Shown one piece after another: positions 60,010 through 64,000 of a stretch of DNA of 64,000 nucleotides. Origin of the DNA: Melastoma dodecandrum. Taxonomy: Eukaryota; Streptophyta; Magnoliopsida; Myrtales; Melastomataceae. The position numbers were made by a program, and so were the translations under genes. Numbering within the stretch: position 1 is the stretch's first letter; the number at the start of each line of letters is the position of its first letter. Under the pieces are notes generated by a model. That model had not been told where the DNA came from. It worked only from the letters and a program-made list of their open reading frames with translations, and did not search any database. The DNA is taken from positions 2,480,001 to 2,544,000 of the forward strand of contig JARUPY010000271.1 in the NCBI GenBank assembly GCA_029817715.1, in the 5' to 3' direction.

Positions 60010-60148
60010 CGCAGCTGCGGAATGATCCGCCGCAGCTGCGGCGCGCGGTAGCAGAATGTTCCGCAGCTGCGGAATGATCCGCCGCAGCTGCGGCGCGCGG
60101 TAACAGAATGTTCCGCAGCTGCGGAATAATCCGTCGCAGCTGCGGAAT
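60010..60148 (-). repeat. GC-rich palindromic tandem repeat in the copia leader
   Basis: Six occurrences of GCAGCTGC, most within the palindrome CCGCAGCTGCGG, in a unit of about 52 bp repeated a little over twice. A T run (A run in the element's sense) of about 20 lies just outside at 59985-60004. Confidence 0.85.
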
Positions 60149-60281
60149 GACGTCTGTTCGTCTTCTCTAAACCTAATTTCGCGAAAACCGATCCTAATCA
60201 CCAGAATCGATCCCAAATCGCGAAATCTTTTTAGAAATACATAATCAAACATCGTGCGGATCCCAAATCGACAAACGGTCG

Positions 60282-60293
60282 CTCTGATACCAC
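60282..60293 (-). other. primer binding site (tRNA-iMet) of the copia element
   Basis: On the minus strand the sequence just inside the 5' LTR reads TGGTATCAGAGC, the standard complement of the initiator methionine tRNA 3' end. Confidence 0.9.
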
Positions 60294-60294
60294 A

Positions 60295-60805
60295 TGTAAG
60301 CGAATCTGATCGCTAACCCAAGATCACCGTATCGATTTGGGACACCAAAAAAAAAAGGGAAAACGGAGGCGTACCTGATTGCGCCATAATCTCCAATACA
60401 AAAGCGGAAGCCAAGATCCGTGAGTACGAACTGCAAGAACAATCAAGAAAGTGCCCTAGGTCTTCCCCTCCCTCCTGACGAGACGGCCGATGGAACTATC
60501 TGATTAATTCATCAGTGGGAGAGGGGACCTAGCGCTATTATAAACGTGACAGGCCCTTCCATCACGGGCTTATGTCAACATTAGGCCTACACCGAGTTGC
60601 CGTCTAGCCCACATCATACAATAACCGAGATGTCGCAAAAGTCCATAACAAAGATCACCGAACCTCAATGGACTATCATGCATTGTCCCGTAATCAACAT
60701 ACAACCCGGTTTTTCAAGATAGACAAAATATAATTAATTATAGCCCAAATGAATTTTATAAACAAAACAAAAGAAAGAAAACAAAGGTTCAATAAAATTC
60801 CAACA
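60295..60805 (-). repeat. 5' LTR (element orientation)
   Basis: 511 bp, nearly identical to the partner at 54213-54726, followed by the right copy of the target duplication GTGGC. Confidence 0.93.
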
Positions 60806-60810
60806 GTGGC

Positions 60811-60826
60811 AAGTGGAACCCCGTGA
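60811..60826 (+). pseudogene. detached last codons of the PMEI-like gene
   Basis: The sequence right after the target duplication continues the PMEI reading frame for a few codons (Ser-Gly-Thr-Pro) to a TGA at 60824-60826. This fits the gene's original C-terminus before the insertion. Confidence 0.7.
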
Positions 60827-61262
60827 CTTCCGGTTCGTCATGTCCGGCCGCTGAAGCAAAATACGAAGGTGTGTGTTATCAAATGGTTGAAGTTGTGTCC
60901 CTAAACCGGCTCGAGATGTATATGGTGGCATCTCCCCTTACGTATGTATTCTAACTAGTGTTGTTCCCGGAGCAGATGACACCAAGGAGAACGAGTTATT
61001 ACATTTGCCTGCACATGTTTGAATTTAAGTTCGCTATGATACTATGCTGAAATATTATCAATTGACCTAAAAGCTTAAGTTAGTAGGTGAGAGCTTGGTT
61101 TATAATATATTGTTGAACGTATTGAAATGGATTCCTAACAACATCTTATCAACTGGTCGAGTAAAGCTTAATTTAATATAATTAGTGGCCTTACGGTATC
61201 TTAGGGAGTTATCGTTCGAATAAAGCATAGAGGAGCCACCAAAAGGGGTGAGTAGGTGGACG
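60827..61262. other. former 3' flank of the PMEI-like gene
   Basis: No gene seen. Ends in the ACG target site of the CACTA element. Confidence 0.45.
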
Positions 61263-62432
61263 CACTACAAGAAAAAGTGGTTTTCTCAACTTTATAATTT
61301 ACATTTCTCTACACTTTAAAGAGTAGGTAAATAGAACATCCACACAAATAAAAGCATAGAGAAGTGGTGTAGAGAAATATTGCCTACACATCAAATTGCA
61401 TAGTCACTACAAATAAAAGTGAAAAAAATAATTATTTACTCAAATAATAAAAATTAGTGATTTTATGATTTTATTGAATATATATAAATTCTGAAATTAA
61501 TAATCTTAATATAAATTATATAATCCAAAATATATAATAATAAATAATAATAAATTCAAAATTTTTGTATATATTGATTGTAATATCATTACATAAGATA
61601 AATTAAAAAAAAAGATACAAGGAAAGATTTTGTACAAAATATTAAAAGTAAAATACATTAATTTCTACACTTTTTATTTGACTTCTCTCAAAATTCAAGA
61701 TCTTCCTCTTCGACCCGATAGAAGAATAATAATTACGAGCAGTGAAAAACAAATTTTGAAGTTAGATTATAAAAAAACAATATATTCTACTAATACGAAA
61801 AAGAGAACATACAAATTGCTTCGGGAATGATAGATCCAGCCAAAGAGAATGATTCACCAAGTAAACAACAATTTGAAGAGATTCCGGTCGTAAATATCTT
61901 TCGTTTAAACAATAATTAAAGTAAAAATTAAAATATTAGACAGAAAAATAGTTACCGATGCATGATGTTTGTGCAAATCCTTGAATCTTTGCACTGCAGT
62001 AAATGAAAGAATTATTTATGAGATTTAAATAAGAAAGAATTTATTTTTTAAATCAAAGACTTGGTTGCAGGTGGAGGAAATAAAGGAAAGAAGAGCAAAA
62101 GAGATTTTGGTTTTTTTTACCTTAAAGGAGAAAATAAAGAGGAGAAAGCAAATGGTTGAGGATATTGTAGGGGTAGTGGGGTAGTTTTCGGATAGCAGTT
62201 ATAGGATTTATTATATTTTTATTAGTTTTGTGGTGGAGAATAAAAAAAAATAATTTATCAGGCTTCCAACAAAATTTAAAACCTTTTATAAAATTGTATT
62301 TTATAATAATTATTTTTTTACAATGACTATGCCTTTTTTAGATGTGTGGTTTAAGTTTTGTCTAACTTTAAAATTTTCTAACGTAAACATACAGGGAATT
62401 AAGTGTAGTAGTTGATTAAAATTGTTGTAGTG
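61263..62432. mobile_element. non-autonomous CACTA transposon
   Basis: The left end is CACTACAAGAAAAAGTGG and the right end ATTGTTGTAGTG, inverted CACTA termini. The 3-bp target duplication ACG is at 61260-61262 and 62433-62435, as expected for En/Spm-type elements. The 1,170-bp interior is very AT-rich and has no transposase-like frame, so it would need a partner enzyme. Confidence 0.88.
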
Positions 62433-62435
62433 ACG

Positions 62436-64000
62436 TGCACCATCACGAAGTGGAGCACTTCATTTGAATCTCCGAGAGGGAGAAAGAAAAGCCTTCTCCC
62501 CACTTCCACTATATCATCTAGAAAAGAAAAGCAAAGATTGCGATTATTATTTCCATATACTTAGTGTTATGAAAAGAGAAAATATGGACTAACTCGATGG
62601 CTCTTTTTGTAAACTAACGTCAATTTATTGGAATAACAAATTTCAATCGTCTTCACCCTAAGATTGATGCATAAACATCTATCCACTTCCCAACAACATC
62701 AACTATAAACTCCGTCAAGATCAAACTCAAATCGGCCCTAAGATTGCCGTAAGGAATCGTTTAACACATTGGAAACTCTTCATCGTTCATGTTAAGATCC
62801 GAAGAACGCATAGTAGTCACTCAGACCATCGATTACATCGCCTCGGTGTCACTCATGAGTTGAATGCATCTGCATCACTTGCGCAAGTGACTCGCAATCA
62901 TGAGAGGGCTGAGGTTTTGCCCGCCCATAAGTGGATCACATAACTCTCTCTGCATGCTCATGGGTCACCCATGTCCAGGGTCTTTATGCACTCCTAAGCA
63001 AACAGCTTTTTATTAATATGGACCAAACGTAAATCCAGTCTTGGGCCAATCCTTAGGTCCAGTCCATTTCTTTACAAGTTAACCAAGTAGGGGAGCTTAA
63101 GGCAACTTCATCAGCTCTGATTGAACCCTTCCTTCTCTTTCAGTAATATCAATGATGCGACCATCGAGCCATCTTTAGCCAATAAGTACAATTTGCGATC
63201 CCCACGCGACTGGTATGGACTAACACACTGCATTATGAGATTCTCTTGGGGTTTCAAAGCATGTAACCAAAGTTGGTGCGGGGAGCTTTTGCTATTTTGT
63301 TTAAGATATCCTGACATCAAACTATACCGGCGGGTTAGGACAAACCCCAGTGAACGCTGACTCATACTTCACTACGTATAACACCAATCGATCTTCTCGC
63401 CACGACAGGGGAAAAGAAAGGCTTGGCCGACTCAAGGAAAGCGAAAAGGATGACCACTTCCCACAAATAATTATCTCAGCCAAAAAGCAGTAGCAAAGCA
63501 AAAAAAGACGAGTGTAGTAGTGGGGCCATGTCGATCGATCCCTTTCCCTTGCCATTTTGTATTTTGAAAGGGCAAAAAAAGGGGCCTCTTCATCTGATGA
63601 TCTTGAGCGGCCTCATCATGACGTTGTCTTCATGGTCCAGTATCTGAAAAATGCACCCACCCACAACACACGAGACACTCCATATTGTTATCGTTAAAGA
63701 AAGAATTAAAACATAGTCACTGTCCGAAGGCTAGGCCCCAAAAAAATAGTTAATTCCTAGTAGAAAACCTATCCTCCCACTGTGTGCCTACGTTTTGTCC
63801 TCACAGCTTTCCCAAACCCATCTCGGGTCAGTAAGAACCAACAAAAGGTAGGGAGGGGGTCAGGTTCGCACCCGTGAACTGAGAGGCACATGCTCTGCTA
63901 CCCTTCAATTATTTTGTTCAAAAAAAGAAGACGACGACTTTGGATATTGGGACTTACATGGCAATGGTAGACGTAGCCAGGCTCAGCCGTAGGATCGAAG
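62436..64000. other. intergenic, no gene supported
   Basis: Short open frames around 63111-63365 and 63322-63555 match no family I recognise. A tRNA-like patch at about 63850-63903 is not convincing. Confidence 0.4.

Larger units (their letters stand above)
54213..60805 (-). mobile_element. complete Ty1-copia LTR retrotransposon inserted in the PMEI-like gene
   Basis: 6.6-kb element on the minus strand. LTRs are 54213-54726 and 60295-60805, flanked by the target duplication GTGGC at 54208-54212 and 60806-60810. Read on the minus strand each LTR starts TGTTGG and ends TTACA. Next to the right (5') LTR is the primer binding site TGGTATCAGAGC, complementary to initiator tRNA-Met. Next to the left (3') LTR is a purine-rich GTGGGAGAA. 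Domain order gag, zinc knuckle, protease, integrase, RT, RNase H is Ty1-copia. Two frame breaks interrupt gag-pol. Confidence 0.95.

Noticed and set aside
59959..60252. minus-strand frame in the copia leader (repeated LRRII/CGTF-like peptide)
   Set aside because: Product of the GC palindrome repeat and the A run; not a gag extension.
63111..63365. 84-codon minus-strand frame in the last 1 kb
   Set aside because: No recognised motif, no exon context; possible repeat fragment but unsupported.
63850..63903. tRNA-like sequence (GGTAGCAGAGC and a GGTGCGAACC box on the minus strand)
   Set aside because: Arms do not close into a cloverleaf and no acceptor stem is found; at most a fragment of a tRNA-derived repeat.
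1..64000. bacterial-type features: CRISPR arrays, operons, Shine-Dalgarno sites
   Set aside because: The window is plant nuclear DNA; the tandem hairpins at 55034-55188 are not CRISPR, as arms covary and there are no unique spacers.

Overview
This window is nuclear DNA from a flowering plant. It holds multi-exon genes with GT-AG introns and plant-only families: an RDR1-type RNA-dependent RNA polymerase, a SABATH methyltransferase, a CYP86 cytochrome P450, a YSL metal transporter, a chloroplast FATB-type thioesterase, a heavy-metal isoprenylated protein and a pectin-methylesterase inhibitor-like protein. Between and inside the genes lie MITEs, a complete Ty1-copia element and a CACTA element. 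I cannot name the species. Exon junctions were read by eye from splice signals, reading frame and remembered family sequences. No alignment was run.

Left part (1-15 kb). The 3' two-thirds of RDR1 (+) opens the window. It is followed by two head-to-tail SABATH copies on the minus strand, the first a pseudogene and the second apparently intact. A short stray copy of the RDR1 3' end sits between them, so the block arose by tandem duplication. A CYP86-family P450 (-) and a YSL transporter (+) follow.

Middle (15-48 kb). A 19-exon DExH-box RNA helicase with a C-terminal dsRNA-binding domain (+) carries several transposon-derived inverted repeats in its introns. Then come a LINE relic, a FATB-type acyl-ACP thioesterase (-), mitochondrial ribosomal protein mL43 (-), a small putative membrane protein (-), the Pol III repressor MAF1 (-) and an EAF-type transcription elongation factor (+).

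Right part (48-64 kb). A MITE, a HIPP metallochaperone gene (+) and a PMEI-like gene (+) come next. A 6.6-kb Ty1-copia element has inserted five codons before the PMEI-like stop, with a 5-bp target duplication and nearly identical LTRs. A 1.17-kb non-autonomous CACTA element follows, then sequence with no recognisable gene.

Most unusual signal. The non-coding ends of the copia element hold two arrays of short stem-loops: three units in the leader and four in the 3' region. Within each array the unpaired parts are conserved while the paired arms change together. This covariation suggests RNA structures kept by selection, and I know of no description of them. The genes are ordinary housekeeping and metabolic loci with no obvious pathway linking them.
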